Source: Deinandra increscens subsp. villosa
Lineage: Eukaryota > Streptophyta > Magnoliopsida > Asterales > Asteraceae
Assembly: GCA_039602395.1 (NCBI GenBank)
Contig: JBCNJP010000010.1
Span: forward strand, 38,139,874-38,203,873
Reading direction: 5' to 3'
Length of the DNA stretch: 64,000 nt
Made by a program: the position numbers and the translations under genes. Of this stretch, positions 21,110-31,399 are shown one piece after another. Each line of letters opens with the position of its first letter. Positions within the stretch are counted from its first letter, which is position 1. Under the pieces are notes generated by a model that saw only the letters and a program-made list of their open reading frames with translations, was not told where the DNA came from and ran no database searches.

Positions 21110-22138
21110 TGATGTCCCATGCATCCATATTTATGTTCCATATGCCTTAAATCAAGATCCATCACAAATCATGCATCTTTATTCATGATCTAATACATAC
21201 AATCATAAAAATCGGGTTTTTATCGAAGATTTCAAGTAAAAATCACAACTTTATATTACGAAAACGCTAGTTCTAACTAGATCTCTCATCTAGCACGTAG
21301 ATCTATCATCAAGACATCAACTTTAATCACATGCATGCATCCTAATCATCATGCAAAACCTTGATCTGATAGATCTCAACACAACTTGCATAAAAATCAC
21401 ATTTCACAAAACTCAAACTTTATGCAATAGATCACTAGATCTATGCTCATCATCATTAAATAGACACAAATCAGCCCTAATCCATGTAAAAAGATTGAAT
21501 CTTGACAACTTTTGGAAGATCAAAACATGAAGAAACACTTACCAAACGTTATAGGATCGAAAAGGATGATTTTTTTCTTGGAAACTTGAAAGAAAGCTTG
21601 AATCTTGGTAGAAAATGATGAAGAAATAGAGAAAGCGCGTTTGGGGGGCTGATGAGACATTTTAGGTGAATGAAATGAGGTAATGGTGGCTTAAGTTGCT
21701 TGAATAGTGGAGATTTTAGGGTTTGCCCGACTGGGCGATTTACGCGTATAACTTGTTTCTTTTAAAAGGAACGGGCATATCGCCTAGAACTCAGTCTGCC
21801 GGCCCTTTTGACTTTTGTTGACTTTTCACGTTTTTTGAGGTTTCGGACGCGATTTTCAATGATTTAGCTTTTCCTATATTCACCATTGGTTTTATCACAT
21901 CGAATCCAATAAATTCAAGTATCAACATATCATATAACAATTCTCAATTAAGCAATTAAATTCACATACCGGTTTTCACATAATTCACAATATTCACCGA
22001 TTTTCAATTAATCACCAATATTTTAAGACTCCGACTTGTGTGTGACACTTGTAAAGTGTTTTAAGGTTACTAGACTCTTCTAATACCTTAATTGACATAC
22101 TACGCCTATATACGCGCGTTCCGGTTTTACCGGTTTTA
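21110..22138 (-). mobile_element. 3' LTR of minus-strand gypsy element, outer part
   Basis: LTR sequence that continues beyond the copia insertion at 28102-28151, where it ends GGATTGTCACA, the reverse of TGTGACAATCC. TSD copies of TCAGT at the two insertion edges confirm that the halves were once contiguous. The start TGATGTCCC near 21110 gives an LTR of about 1.08 kb, but this outer edge is uncertain. Confidence 0.55.
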
Positions 22139-22143
22139 TCAGT

Positions 22144-22481
22144 TGAAAGTGTGTGAGCGTATGGATCTTCTACTTAGTCGTAACGAAATCAAAGTAATAC
22201 GAAATTAAACACAAAGAGTAAATACAAATGAGCTTTGTATTAACCACTGAGACCACAGAGTACACAGAGAATATATGACGCGGAAGCATAAACTGTTATC
22301 ACTACAATACAAGAGACACATATATATAGTGCTGAAATACGACCGGCCGAACCTCAGGTTCGGCCACACGTTCGGCCGTGTCCGAACTCCAGGTTCGGCC
22401 TGAGTTCGGACCTCGGCATTCTTGTGTGAATCCGTCTTGTATTCGATACTTCACATGACGATCAGGATCTATGTATCAACA
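22144..22481 (-). repeat. 3' LTR of gag-only copia element
   Basis: 338 bp, TGAAAGTG to TATCAACA on the plus strand. It contains CCGAAC...GTTCGG pairs at about 22344-22408, which on the transcript strand lie just upstream of a TATATATA box at about 22320. Confidence 0.93.
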
Positions 22482-22492
22482 AACTCCCCCTC
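22482..22492 (-). promoter_or_regulatory. Polypurine tract of gag-only copia element
   Basis: AACTCCCCCTC here reads GAGGGGGAGTT on the element strand, directly before the 3' LTR. This is the second-strand primer position. The same tract precedes the inverted LTR at 50840, and a second internal copy lies at about 23876-23885. Confidence 0.88.
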
Positions 22493-24191
22493 GGCATGTG
22501 CAGTATCATCTTCTCCATTCAAACTTGTATCATGTATCTTCAATCAAACTCTTCCTCGATTTTGAACGACAAGTTCAATCTTGAATACTTGACATTGCAT
22601 CGTGTGTAATCTCTTTATCAACAAACTTCAGAAGACTTGAATTTGTGAAGCTCTCTTCCCACTTAGTAACCTGCCAACATAAATAATCTTGGTGCAAAAT
22701 GTCTCTTCGAGACTCCAAGATAGTTTGATTTTGAAAATGATTTCGTATTCCGTGTTGATCAAACGAAAACAAAACAGAAACAAAATCTTTTTGGCTTTTG
22801 GAAACTTTATATCAAAACACACCTAAAATCTTTTTGGTATTTTCTGATAACAGAAGTAAAACAATACTGAATTAGACACTATTTTTGTCTTTTGTGAGAA
22901 AGATCACAACTTGGGATCATATTGGTCATAACATGCTGAACTACATTTCAATTTTGATTATTGCAGCGCATAAGCCATGCCGATTGTAGATATAATTTGT
23001 CCAACTTTTAAACTCTGGCAGAATCATACTCATAACATCTGGATATGTTAAGATATTGATTAAGCTTGCATTGACCAGTGTACCCCACACTATCAGACAT
23101 ACTCAGATATGCTTTTGCTCATCACATTTTTGTGATTTCATTTGTGATGTTAATCACATAATAATTGTAACCATGATATAGTCAACTGTGTTCCATGCAA
23201 AAAGAAATAAGAACGTTAAATCGTCTATCTTAAGGTCGATCTTTCGATACGCAGATAAGGCCTCGGATTTAACAAAATAAGAAAATAAAACAAGTTGAAG
23301 TTGTATAACTCAACAACAATCAGGTCGGTACTCCCGTACACGCAGAGAAAGTCCGATGAGTTATACGAAACACCAAAGAAAATAAAGCAAAACGTCAAAC
23401 GAACAACAATCAGGTCGGTCTTTCGACACGCAGAGAAAGTCCGATCATTTGACAAAATAAAGAAAATCAAACAAGTTTAAATCTTTGCAAAATGAACACA
23501 TGTATACACAGTGACTTCTCATTTTATTCTACACATATCATTTTCTTAATATATCATGAAATATGCATCAAGATGTTATCCACTAGGTCAAGCAACAGAT
23601 TTAGTGTATATCACATTTGTATACTTTCTGATTTGCCGAGCCTACCTTACACATCGATCAAATGGTCTTATGGCCTTTTCATTTACTTTATCCATGAGTC
23701 AGACACTGTCAGCCAATGTACCATCATTTCCCAATCATGTCAGATACAATTTCTCATTTTTCAATCTTTTTGTCTTTTTCAAATTTCTCCCCTTAAAAAT
23801 GACAACTCTATTTATAGATTTTCATTTTTACGAATTGAAAAACAAAACACTATTTTTGTATTTTTGCAAAAACAAACTCCCCCTCAGAATGAGACGAAGT
23901 GAAAAACAAGAAAAAGTGATCAACCAACACGAATACTAGCAGTTTAGCCTTTTGAAAAAACAAAAATTGATTAAAATAGATATTTCACAATCAGCAATTT
24001 TCCAATCACCGAAATGTCTTCCTGAAACACCTGCTTGACACCAAATAAAACATTAGTGGCATTGGGATCGACCCGAATCAGCAGTGTCGGGTCGCCCGGT
24101 GTCTTCCACAAAGTCCTTGTTGGCCTTGGAAACAACTTTTGGTTTCCAAATTTGTAAAAGTTGTAATTTTTGATCGGAACCTGAATCAGAT
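22493..24191 (-). other. 3' non-coding region of gag-only copia element
   Basis: About 1.7 kb between the last ORF and the polypurine tract. It holds no conserved protein. It includes three degenerate copies of a unit of about 90 bp (starting near 23233, 23322 and 23412) and an internal ACTCCCCCTC. The near end (24191-23971) still reads QIWKPKVV-like residues in a shifted frame, the usual lead-in to a copia protease. This suggests pol was deleted just past that point. Confidence 0.6.
23233..23470. repeat. Degenerate tandem repeat of about 90 bp
   Basis: Three units begin AGGTCGATCTTTCGATACGC (23233), AGGTCGGTACTCCCGTACAC (23322) and AGGTCGGTCTTTCGACACGC (23412). Each continues into AGAGAAAGTCCGAT-like sequence and AAAATAAAG runs. 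They lie in the non-coding 3' region of the gag-only element. The short open frames across them on both strands are by-products. Confidence 0.75.
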
Positions 24192-25136
24192 TCAACCGAC
24201 GTACTTGATTTTAGACCAAGACGATTTACAAGTTGACTTAAACTTTGGGGACCATGGTTCATCAAAAATTTGACCTTTGTTATCCACATATTTGGCAGTT
24301 TTGTGGATATATGCAGTCGTCGGACACTCAGCAGCAAGATGTCCCGGTTGACGACATACATAACAAAGTCGCTCTCTAAAAATGTTTGAAAATTGTTTTG
24401 ATTTTTGAGAGTCAGATGAATGTTCAGAATGAAAGTTATCAAAGAAACCATCAGAAGAATCATACCTAGGAGATGGACTCCTTGAAGATGAAGATCTTCC
24501 AGAATAATAAGAAAATTCCTTCGAAGATGGTGATTTCTTTGTAACTTTAGTTTTAACAGCTTTGTCAGCTTTCACTGGTTTCTTTGCAACAGCTGGAACT
24601 TCCTTCATAACAAAACCCAAACCTTTGTGCTTGGAACCTGAAACCTTTGAAGAACTTGAAGAAGAACCTGATGCTTCTCTTGACTTAGCATCACTAGTGA
24701 ATTTAGCTTTGATATCCCTCAGCTTGTTCATTTCAATCAAAACTTTCTCTTCTTCGGTTGCAGATGAAGAACTGGAAGCAACCTTATCAAATACTTTCTC
24801 ATTTTCCAGCAAAATAGACTTTGAAGTAAATTTTGGAGCTTCACCCAATGGCTTCTCCTTCCTTTTAGACTTGGACTTGTTTTTCCTGGGTGAAGTGGCA
24901 AACTTGGAATAATCATGCAATTCATCTTTTGGATTAATCTGAGCAGCAGTAACTTCAATTAAATCCACTGGTTGAGGTACCGAGTGAACATCATTCTGCT
25001 TAGAACTTTCTGAACTCTGATCCTGCTTGTATAAGAAATTAAGCAATGTCGGTGACAAATTGCAATTCTTAACTTGTCTTTTCAATTCCAAAATCTCCAG
25101 TTTAAAGTCATTAATTTTCTGTTGACCGTCAAACAC
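24192..25136 (-). CDS. Gag-like C-terminal ORF with second zinc knuckle
   Basis: 314 codons. The N-terminal part (QKINDFKLEILELKRQ) continues the coiled coil of the preceding ORF. The middle is a serine- and lysine-rich, probably disordered basic region (SSSSSATEEEKV, then KADKAVKTKVTKKSPSSKEF). Near residue 258 there is a CCHC zinc knuckle, CYVCRQPGHLAAEC, for nucleic-acid binding. It overlaps the previous ORF in another frame, so a frameshift near 25210 separates the two. The real protein was probably one long gag-type polyprotein. The plus-strand frame inside (24562-24912) is a shadow. Confidence 0.75.
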   Translation of the reverse strand: MFDGQQKINDFKLEILELKRQVKNCNLSPTLLNFLYKQDQSSESSKQNDVHSVPQPVDLIEVTAAQINPKDELHDYSKFATSPRKNKSKSKRKEKPLGEAPKFTSKSILLENEKVFDKVASSSSSATEEEKVLIEMNKLRDIKAKFTSDAKSREASGSSSSSSKVSGSKHKGLGFVMKEVPAVAKKPVKADKAVKTKVTKKSPSSKEFSYYSGRSSSSRSPSPRYDSSDGFFDNFHSEHSSDSQKSKQFSNIFRERLCYVCRQPGHLAAECPTTAYIHKTAKYVDNKGQIFDEPWSPKFKSTCKSSWSKIKYVG

Positions 25137-25939
25137 CTCTTGTTGTGACTTGATGAACTTTGCATTGAGATCATCATATTCATACGCCTGTAACTTTCTG
25201 ATCTCACATTCTGCAAAAGAACACTTTCTCTCTTTTGTTTATAGATTTCAACATCTTTAGTTAAGACTTCATTCTTGTCCCGGTACAGAACATTCTCATC
25301 TTGAAGCATAGAAATCTTATTTTGAAGTTTCTCAACTGTAATAGCAGTTTGTGCAATAAGAGCAGTAGCCTCTTCATATTTTTGCTGAACCGGATAACTC
25401 TTCTCAAACAAATTTTCAAAATCTTGAGTTGCGTCTAACGCTTCAGCTTTGGCTTTCTCACACTCTTCAGCCAATTGAGTCTTTTCCTTCAAAACATCTT
25501 CATGAATATGAACCAACTCATAATATTTCTTTTGAAAATCCTCCAATTCTTTCTTTAACACCACATTTTCTTCAGTTGATAATTGACAATCTTGTTCAAA
25601 CCTTGCAATCTTCTTGAGCAACTTCTCACATTTATAACAGTTAAATTCATCATCCTTTGAATTCTCAGAAGACTTAGGTAATTCTTCTTGAACCAAAGAT
25701 ATACTTGAAGAAGTATCAGATTCTGTTAACAAGCTTTCATCATCATCATGTTGAACGGTTAAAGCAATTGAGATTGGAGTATGATTCTTCTTAACTTCTG
25801 AATCTGCATTCCAGGCAAATTCATCTGGATGCATAAATGTATTAGTCCAATCATGAGCAAGAGTAGCAGATTTCTGATCAACCTTCTCAGCTTTATCGGA
25901 TGGATGAAAAACTAAATGTGCATGCTGACCAGTCTTCAA
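25082..25939 (-). CDS. Coiled-coil ORF of gag-only copia element
   Basis: 285 codons dominated by heptad-like, charged segments: CEKLLKKIARFEQDCQL, ENVVLKKELEDFQKKYYELV, KLQNKISMLQDENVLY. This predicts a long coiled coil, perhaps for particle assembly. It begins just after the gag zinc knuckle in a frame offset by one base. The last 35 or so residues appear frame-shifted. The homologous spacer between two zinc knuckles is seen in the SIRE-like element at 61563-62261. Function beyond gag assembly is inferred. Confidence 0.7.
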   Translation of the reverse strand: MKTGQHAHLVFHPSDKAEKVDQKSATLAHDWTNTFMHPDEFAWNADSEVKKNHTPISIALTVQHDDDESLLTESDTSSSISLVQEELPKSSENSKDDEFNCYKCEKLLKKIARFEQDCQLSTEENVVLKKELEDFQKKYYELVHIHEDVLKEKTQLAEECEKAKAEALDATQDFENLFEKSYPVQQKYEEATALIAQTAITVEKLQNKISMLQDENVLYRDKNEVLTKDVEIYKQKRESVLLQNVRSESYRRMNMMISMQSSSSHNKRCLTVNRKLMTLNWRFWN

Positions 25940-25940
25940 T

Positions 25941-27179
25941 TTACTTTCGGCAGAACTTGGACATTCTCGAGCAAAGTGACCATAAAACAGAACACTTATA
26001 ACATTTCACCTTAGATTTGTCCAATCCAATCTTTCCTTCCTGATTAAGTCTCTTCTTACCAGTTCTATTGAAAAATTTCTTCGTTCGATGAACCAACATT
26101 GCATATTGCCAATTGAGATCCATTTCTTCCAAATGATCATAATCAATCTGATCATAATCTTCATTTGCTAACTCAACATTACTCACAGAACCAGTGATAA
26201 CACCAAAGTATGAAGATATTAATGCAGACATCAACGCATTATAATCATCGATAGTTTGAACAGACAAAGCACTTTGGGTCGAAGAACTAGGAATTGACAC
26301 AGAACAACCAGCAGAAGAATAACTTGGAATTTCAGATTTACCTGCTAGAAATGCTGTAGGAGGAGCAGAACTAAGAATATTAGACTTTCTAGCATTCATT
26401 GTAGAGTCATTTTCACCATGATACACTGCAGGATTCTGAATTTGTGTAGGAAGTGATTTATTCACCATTAATTCCATATCCCGAGCCTGAATTCTTTGAA
26501 CCAAATCATTAAAAGACAATCCTGAAAAATCTTTATCATGAGTAATCATCATCACATAATTCTCCCATTTTTCAGGCAATGCTTCCAAGATCTTTTCTTT
26601 CATATCAACCTCTTCTTTAGTAAAATTCACCAAACGCATTTCACTCATCAGATGAGCGAATCTTGCAATCCGATTGGGAATCGTTTCATTTTGATAATGT
26701 TTAAAACTATCAAACTCTTTCTTCAAAACCTTTTGTCGACTTTTCTTGTATTGGTCATTGCCTTCACATCGTTTTTCCAATGCATCCCATAGACTTTTTG
26801 ATGTGTAGTTACCAGCAAATTGATGAAGTAACTCTTTAGGCAATGCCATCGTTAACGTACCATATACCTTTTTCTCAGCTTGATAAGCTTTCTTTTGTTT
26901 AGAAGACATTTTTCTTTGAAGGATAGGTTCACCAGTTTCATCTTTAGGGTAAACATATTGCTCAGTGAACGCTAACCACATATCAATGTCATTTGTATCG
27001 ACAAACGCTTCAAACCGTTTAACCCAACTATGATAATCTTCCAATTTTAGCAATTTGGGAACTTTCTGACTTGTTCCGATTTCATTATCATAATTCATCA
27101 TTGTTTGCATCGTAGCTTGAACCGAATTTTGAATAGCTGCGAACGCTTGAAAATCGGACATTTTCGAAAAACTGAACAC
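25941..27179 (-). CDS. Copia gag (UBN2-type) with broken zinc knuckle
   Basis: 412 codons. After a short N-terminus it has the family start KVPKLLKLEDYHSWVKRFEA, then the UBN2 core with LLHQFAGNYTSKSLWDALEK and EALPEKWENYVMMITHDKDF. It ends in a CCHC motif whose first half CYKC is intact. One extra base (near 25990) shifts the frame so that the HxxxxC half is read only in the next ORF's frame. Gag forms the virus-like particle and binds RNA. ORF length is normal to the knuckle. The start at 27179 lies upstream of a second ATG (MSDFQAF) that matches the homologue start and is probably the true one. Confidence 0.88.
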   Translation of the reverse strand: MFSFSKMSDFQAFAAIQNSVQATMQTMMNYDNEIGTSQKVPKLLKLEDYHSWVKRFEAFVDTNDIDMWLAFTEQYVYPKDETGEPILQRKMSSKQKKAYQAEKKVYGTLTMALPKELLHQFAGNYTSKSLWDALEKRCEGNDQYKKSRQKVLKKEFDSFKHYQNETIPNRIARFAHLMSEMRLVNFTKEEVDMKEKILEALPEKWENYVMMITHDKDFSGLSFNDLVQRIQARDMELMVNKSLPTQIQNPAVYHGENDSTMNARKSNILSSAPPTAFLAGKSEIPSYSSAGCSVSIPSSSTQSALSVQTIDDYNALMSALISSYFGVITGSVSNVELANEDYDQIDYDHLEEMDLNWQYAMLVHRTKKFFNRTGKKRLNQEGKIGLDKSKVKCYKCSVLWSLCSRMSKFCRK

Positions 27180-27758
27180 TGTTCACTCCGAACTTCGTCC
27201 GAACCTACTATACCCTCCGAAGCTGCTCCGAACTTAAAACAAAAATCCGAACTCTCAACGAACGTATCACTGAACTCAGAAACTCCGATCTATCTCCGAT
27301 CCTAGTCCGAACTCCCTCCGAGATAGGATATTCACCGAACTCTCTCCGATTAAACACCAAACTCTCACCGAATCAGGAAAACTGACCGAGCTTGCGGTTA
27401 TGCCGAATCTGAAGTTCGGCCAAATGCGAAAATTCGAAAACTTCGGAAAAACTCACTGAAATCGACACCTCTCGAGCTGTGAACACTCAATCAACTGGAA
27501 ACGAACAAACACAGACATATTGGACGTAAATCATGAAGTTTTGAACGAAGAATTTGAGAAATGAAGATGAGAAACGAGCTTTGAAAGTCAAAAACGTGAA
27601 TTCGAACTCAACAACTCTGGAAACACTGATTTCCGACTAGTAGAGCAAACCTAATGTGAGAAACGAGCTTTGAAAGTCAAAAACGTGAATTCGAACTCAA
27701 CAACTCTGGAAACACTGATTTCCGACTAGTAGAGCAAACCTAATGCTCTGATACCACT
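27180..27758 (-). repeat. Leader with CCGAAC array, 89-bp duplication and primer site
   Basis: The gag-proximal part (27180-27425) is an irregular array of CTCCGAACT / ACCGAACT motifs. Then an 89-bp unit is repeated exactly in tandem (27568-27656 and 27657-27745), ending at the primer site GCTCTGATACCA (27745-27756), the reverse of TGGTATCAGAGC. The tandem unit is absent from the related leaders at 5897 and 48720. Confidence 0.85.
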
Positions 27759-28096
27759 TGAAAGTGTGTGAGCGTATGGACCTTCTACTTAGTCGTAACG
27801 AAACCAAAGTAATACGAAATGAAACACAAAGAGTAAATACAAATGAGCTTTGTATTAACCACTGAGACCACAGAGTACACAGAGAATATATGACGCGGAA
27901 GCATAAACTGTTATCACTACAATACAAGAGACACATATATATAGTGCTGAAATACGACCGACCGAACCTCAGGTTCGGCCACACGTTCGGCCGTGTCCGA
28001 ACTCTAGGTTCGGCCTGAGTTCGGACCTCAGCATTCTTGTGTGTATCCGTCTTGTATTCGATACTTCATATGACGATCAGGAACTATGTATCAACA
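27759..28096 (-). repeat. 5' LTR of gag-only copia element
   Basis: 338 bp, the partner of 22144-22481, with TGAAAGTG and TATCAACA ends. It has CCGAAC/GTTCGG pairs upstream (element strand) of the TATATATA box. The open frame on the minus strand across it is not a gene. Confidence 0.93.
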
Positions 28097-28101
28097 TCAG
28101 T

Positions 28102-28151
28102 TTTATCAGTTTCTGAGGCTCGAGTCCCACCTGGAGGGCTGGATTGTCACA
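28102..28151 (-). mobile_element. 3' LTR of minus-strand gypsy element, inner edge
   Basis: Ends GGATTGTCACA, i.e. TGTGACAATCC on the element strand, directly preceded there by a polypurine-like AACAAGGGTAGGA (28152-28164). The rest of the LTR is at 21110-22138, displaced by the copia insertion. Confidence 0.65.
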
Positions 28152-28495
28152 TCCTACCCTTGTTAAGGAATTTTTGTCCCGAAAATTAAGGTCATAACTC
28201 AGTTGCTAAACGTTTGCGTTAAAAGTAAAAATCTCGCAAATGTAACAATCAAAACTCCGTTGTAAATAGTGAGAAATCAAATATGATCCTTTTGAGCTTC
28301 ACTCAAAAGTAGTAATCAAAGTTAACAGTTTACTCAATAGTAAGAAGAAAAGAAAAAATTTTGATTTCTCGTATTAGCTTTACATCAGTTTTCTTAGTTA
28401 TCGCATCGGTTTTCTCTCAAATTTGTCACATCATCCATACCTTTTAGGAAATTTCGTCCTAAAATTTAAGAAGTAGACTCGATTCTTGTCACAGG
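28152..28495 (-). promoter_or_regulatory. Duplicated polypurine-tract region of gypsy element
   Basis: On the minus strand two similar junctions follow the last coding block. The first reads GGACGAAATTTCC, AAAAGGTATGGATGATG, TGACA (around 28430-28470). The second reads CGGGACAAAAATTCC, AACAAGGGTAGGATG, TGACA (28148-28182). Each looks like polypurine tract plus LTR start. The plus-strand gypsy at 41560-41727 has the same doubled arrangement. Confidence 0.65.
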
Positions 28496-31399
28496 TTATT
28501 TAAAAAAGTTTGGATACTTTTTCGTCATCTGATCATCACATTCCCAGGTGAACTCTGGTCCACGTTTCAAGTTCCATCGAACCTGGACAATCGGAATCCT
28601 ACTTTGTTTGAGCTTCTTAACTTCCCATTCCATTATCTCAATCGTCTCTTCTACGAAACGCAATTTCTCATCAATCTTCCACTCTTCAAGCGAAACTACG
28701 AGACATTCGTCCGCTAGACATTTTTTTAGACTACATAAATTGAACACATTATGCACTGCACTCAGCTCCTCAGGTAAATTTAGTCTATAAGCAGAAGGAC
28801 CAACTCGTTCCACAATCTCGAACAGTCCAACGTATCTCGGGTTTAGCTTTCATTGCTTACCAAAAGGAATAACACCCTTCCATGGAAAAACTTTCAGAAG
28901 AACACGATCTCCTTCTTGAAATCCAAGGGTTTCATACGCTCATCTGCGTAACTCTTCTGCCTGTCATGAGCTGCTACTAAGCAATTTCTGATCTGAACGA
29001 TCATTTCCATTGTCTTGTGAATAAGTTCCAGTCCGATAAGTTGACTGTCACCCACCTCTGCCCAACAGATTGGGCATATGCACTTTTGACCATCCAATGC
29101 TTTATATGGCGCAACTCCAATACCAGTGTGATAACTATTGTTATAGGAAAACTCTACCAATGGTAGGTGAGATTCCCAACTTCCACCAACGTCCATCACA
29201 CAAACTCTGAGCATATCCTCTAACATCTGAATAGTCCTCTCACTCTGACAATCAGTCTGGGGATGATAAGTTGTACTCATATCCAGTTTCGTTCCCAATG
29301 CCTTCTTCAAAGACTTCCAGAAAATGCGAAGTAAATCTTGCATCTCGGTCCGATATGAACGATAAAGGAGCTCCATGACGTGAGACCACATACTTCATAT
29401 ATAATCTGGCTAATTGCTTAGACCCATCAGATTCTTGAATAGGCAAGAAATACGCAGACTTTGTCAATCTGTCAACGATTACCCATATCGTATCATGTCT
29501 CTTGGGAGTCTTAGGCAATTTAGTCACGAAATCCATTGTAATATGCTCCCGTTTCCATTCAGGAAGAACAGGTTGTTGAAGAAAACCTGATGGTTTCTGA
29601 TACTCGATTTTGACCTTCGAACAAGTCAAACACTTACTCATGTACGTGGCTATATCGGCTTTCATCTTCAAGTCGTTATACATCTTATCCAAACCTGGAT
29701 GTACGGAATACCTTGACTTGTGAGCTTCGTCCATGTTAAGATGTCTAAAATTCCCATACTTAGGCACCCTTAGCCTACCAGCAAAAATACCGACTTTCAT
29801 CTGATCGGATCTCAAACTATTTATCTAAACCACGCTGAGATTCTACCTCCAAATTCTCTTCCTTCAACGCCTCCAGTTGCGTGTTTTGAATCTGATCTGG
29901 CAACTCTGAATGAATTGTCAAATGCAAAGCGCGAACTCTCTTTGGCTTTGACTCTTTTCGACTTAGGGCATCAGCTACCACGTTAGCATTTCCCAGATGA
30001 TACTTGATAGCACATTCATAGTCGTTAAACAATTCCACCCATCATCTCTGCCTCATATTCAACTTATATTGGTCAAAGATGTGCTGAAGACTCTTGTGAA
30101 CGGTGTGAATTGTTCACTCAGTACCATATAAGTAATGTCTCCAGATCTTTAACGCAAAAACCACAGCTCCTAACTCCAAATCATTAGTCGTAGAATTCTT
30201 CTCATTTATCTCTGAGCGGTTTCAAGGCATACGCGATAACTTTATCATGCTGCATGAGCACACATCCCATCCCTCGAATCGATGCGTCACAGTACACCAC
30301 AAAATCCTTAGTCCCTTCTAGAAACGAAAGGATAGGCAATTTACAAAGCTTCCGCTTTAAAAGCTGAAACGCTTCTTCCTGCTTCACTCCCAAATTATAC
30401 ACCATTCCCTTGTGAGTCAGTGCAGTCAAAGGTTGCATAATAGGAGAAAAATTCTTAATAAATCGCCTATAATAGCCCGCTAGACCGAGGAACTAGCCTA
30501 CTTCAGTCAGCATCTTTGGTATAGGCCAATTCTTAATTGCCTCAATCTTTGACGGATCAACTTGAATTCCTGATTCATTGACGATATGACCCAGAAATTA
30601 CACCTCTCGAATCCAGAAGTCGCACTTTGAGAATTTAGCATACAACTGTTCCTTTCTCAATAAGTCAAGTATGATACGCTGTGCTTAGCGTGATCTTCCT
30701 TCGTCCAAGAATAGATGAGAATGTCATCTATAAAAACTATGACGAATTGATCCAGATACGGTTTACAAACACAATTAATCAAATCCATGAATACTGCGGG
30801 CGCATTGGTTAACCCGAACGACATAACCAAGAACTCATAATGACCATATTTAGTCTTGAACATTGTTTTCTCAACATCCTCCTCTCGGACTCGTAATTAA
30901 TGATAGCTAGATCTTGAGTCTATCTTTGAATAATAACTCAAACCCTGAAGCTGATCAAACAAGTCGTCAATTCGCAGAAGAGGATACCTATTCTTCACGG
31001 TAACCTTATTCAATTTCCAATAATTGATGCACGTCCGAAATGTACCATCCTTCTTCTTGACGAACAAAACAAGCTCTCCCCACGGCGATGAACTAGGTCT
31101 AATCGATTAGGCGCTTTAGCAATAGGCAACGCTCCAGGTGCCAAATCGATCTTGAACTCTATCTTCCTATGTGGAGGTAATCCTGTAAAATCCTCTAGAA
31201 GTACATCTGGAAAATTTCTAACCACTGGAATATCCTCCAAACGCGGTTCTTCTGCATGCTTCTCGATTACGTGAGTTAAGATAGCTTCATGCCCCTTTCG
31301 TAGACACTTCTGAGCTTTGAGATACGAAATAACCCCAACTACAGTTCCACTCTTCTCACCACGAACTGTCAGAATTTCTCCACTCAAAAGAGGGATTCT
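28496..31399 (-). pseudogene. Decayed gypsy pol (chromovirus type)
   Basis: Minus-strand fragments in gypsy order: protease-RT linker (31399-31010, LKAQKCLRKGHEAIL and IDLAPGALPIAKAP), reverse transcriptase (30863-30657, VIVFIDDILIYS), RNase H (30438-30202, VVYCDASIRGMGCVLMQ), a tether region (30038-29817, ADALSRKE), integrase (29815-28894, MDFVTKLPKTPKRHDTIWVI and SDRDARFTSHF) and a C-terminal chromo-like domain (28813-28496, VRWNLKRGPEFTWE). Numerous stops and frameshifts separate them. RT-before-integrase order defines Ty3/gypsy. Gag and the 5' end are lost where another LTR enters at 31400. Confidence 0.9.

Larger units (their letters stand above)
22139..28101 (-). mobile_element. Non-autonomous copia-type LTR retrotransposon, gag only
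   Basis: A complete 5,953-bp element (22144-28096) with TSD TCAGT at 22139-22143 and 28097-28101. Both LTRs are 338 bp and start TG / end CA. By eye they differ at nine sites (about 2.7%). On the minus strand the order is LTR, primer site, repeated leader, gag, coiled-coil ORF, second zinc-knuckle ORF, about 1.5 kb non-coding, polypurine tract, LTR. Integrase, reverse transcriptase and RNase H are absent. The plan resembles terminal-repeat retrotransposons with gag (TR-GAG). Movement would need proteins from a related element. Confidence 0.92.

Noticed and set aside
23295..23939. Plus-strand frames of 61 to 136 codons
   Set aside because: They lie antisense in the non-coding 3' region and repeats of the gag-only element, overlap each other and show no domain.
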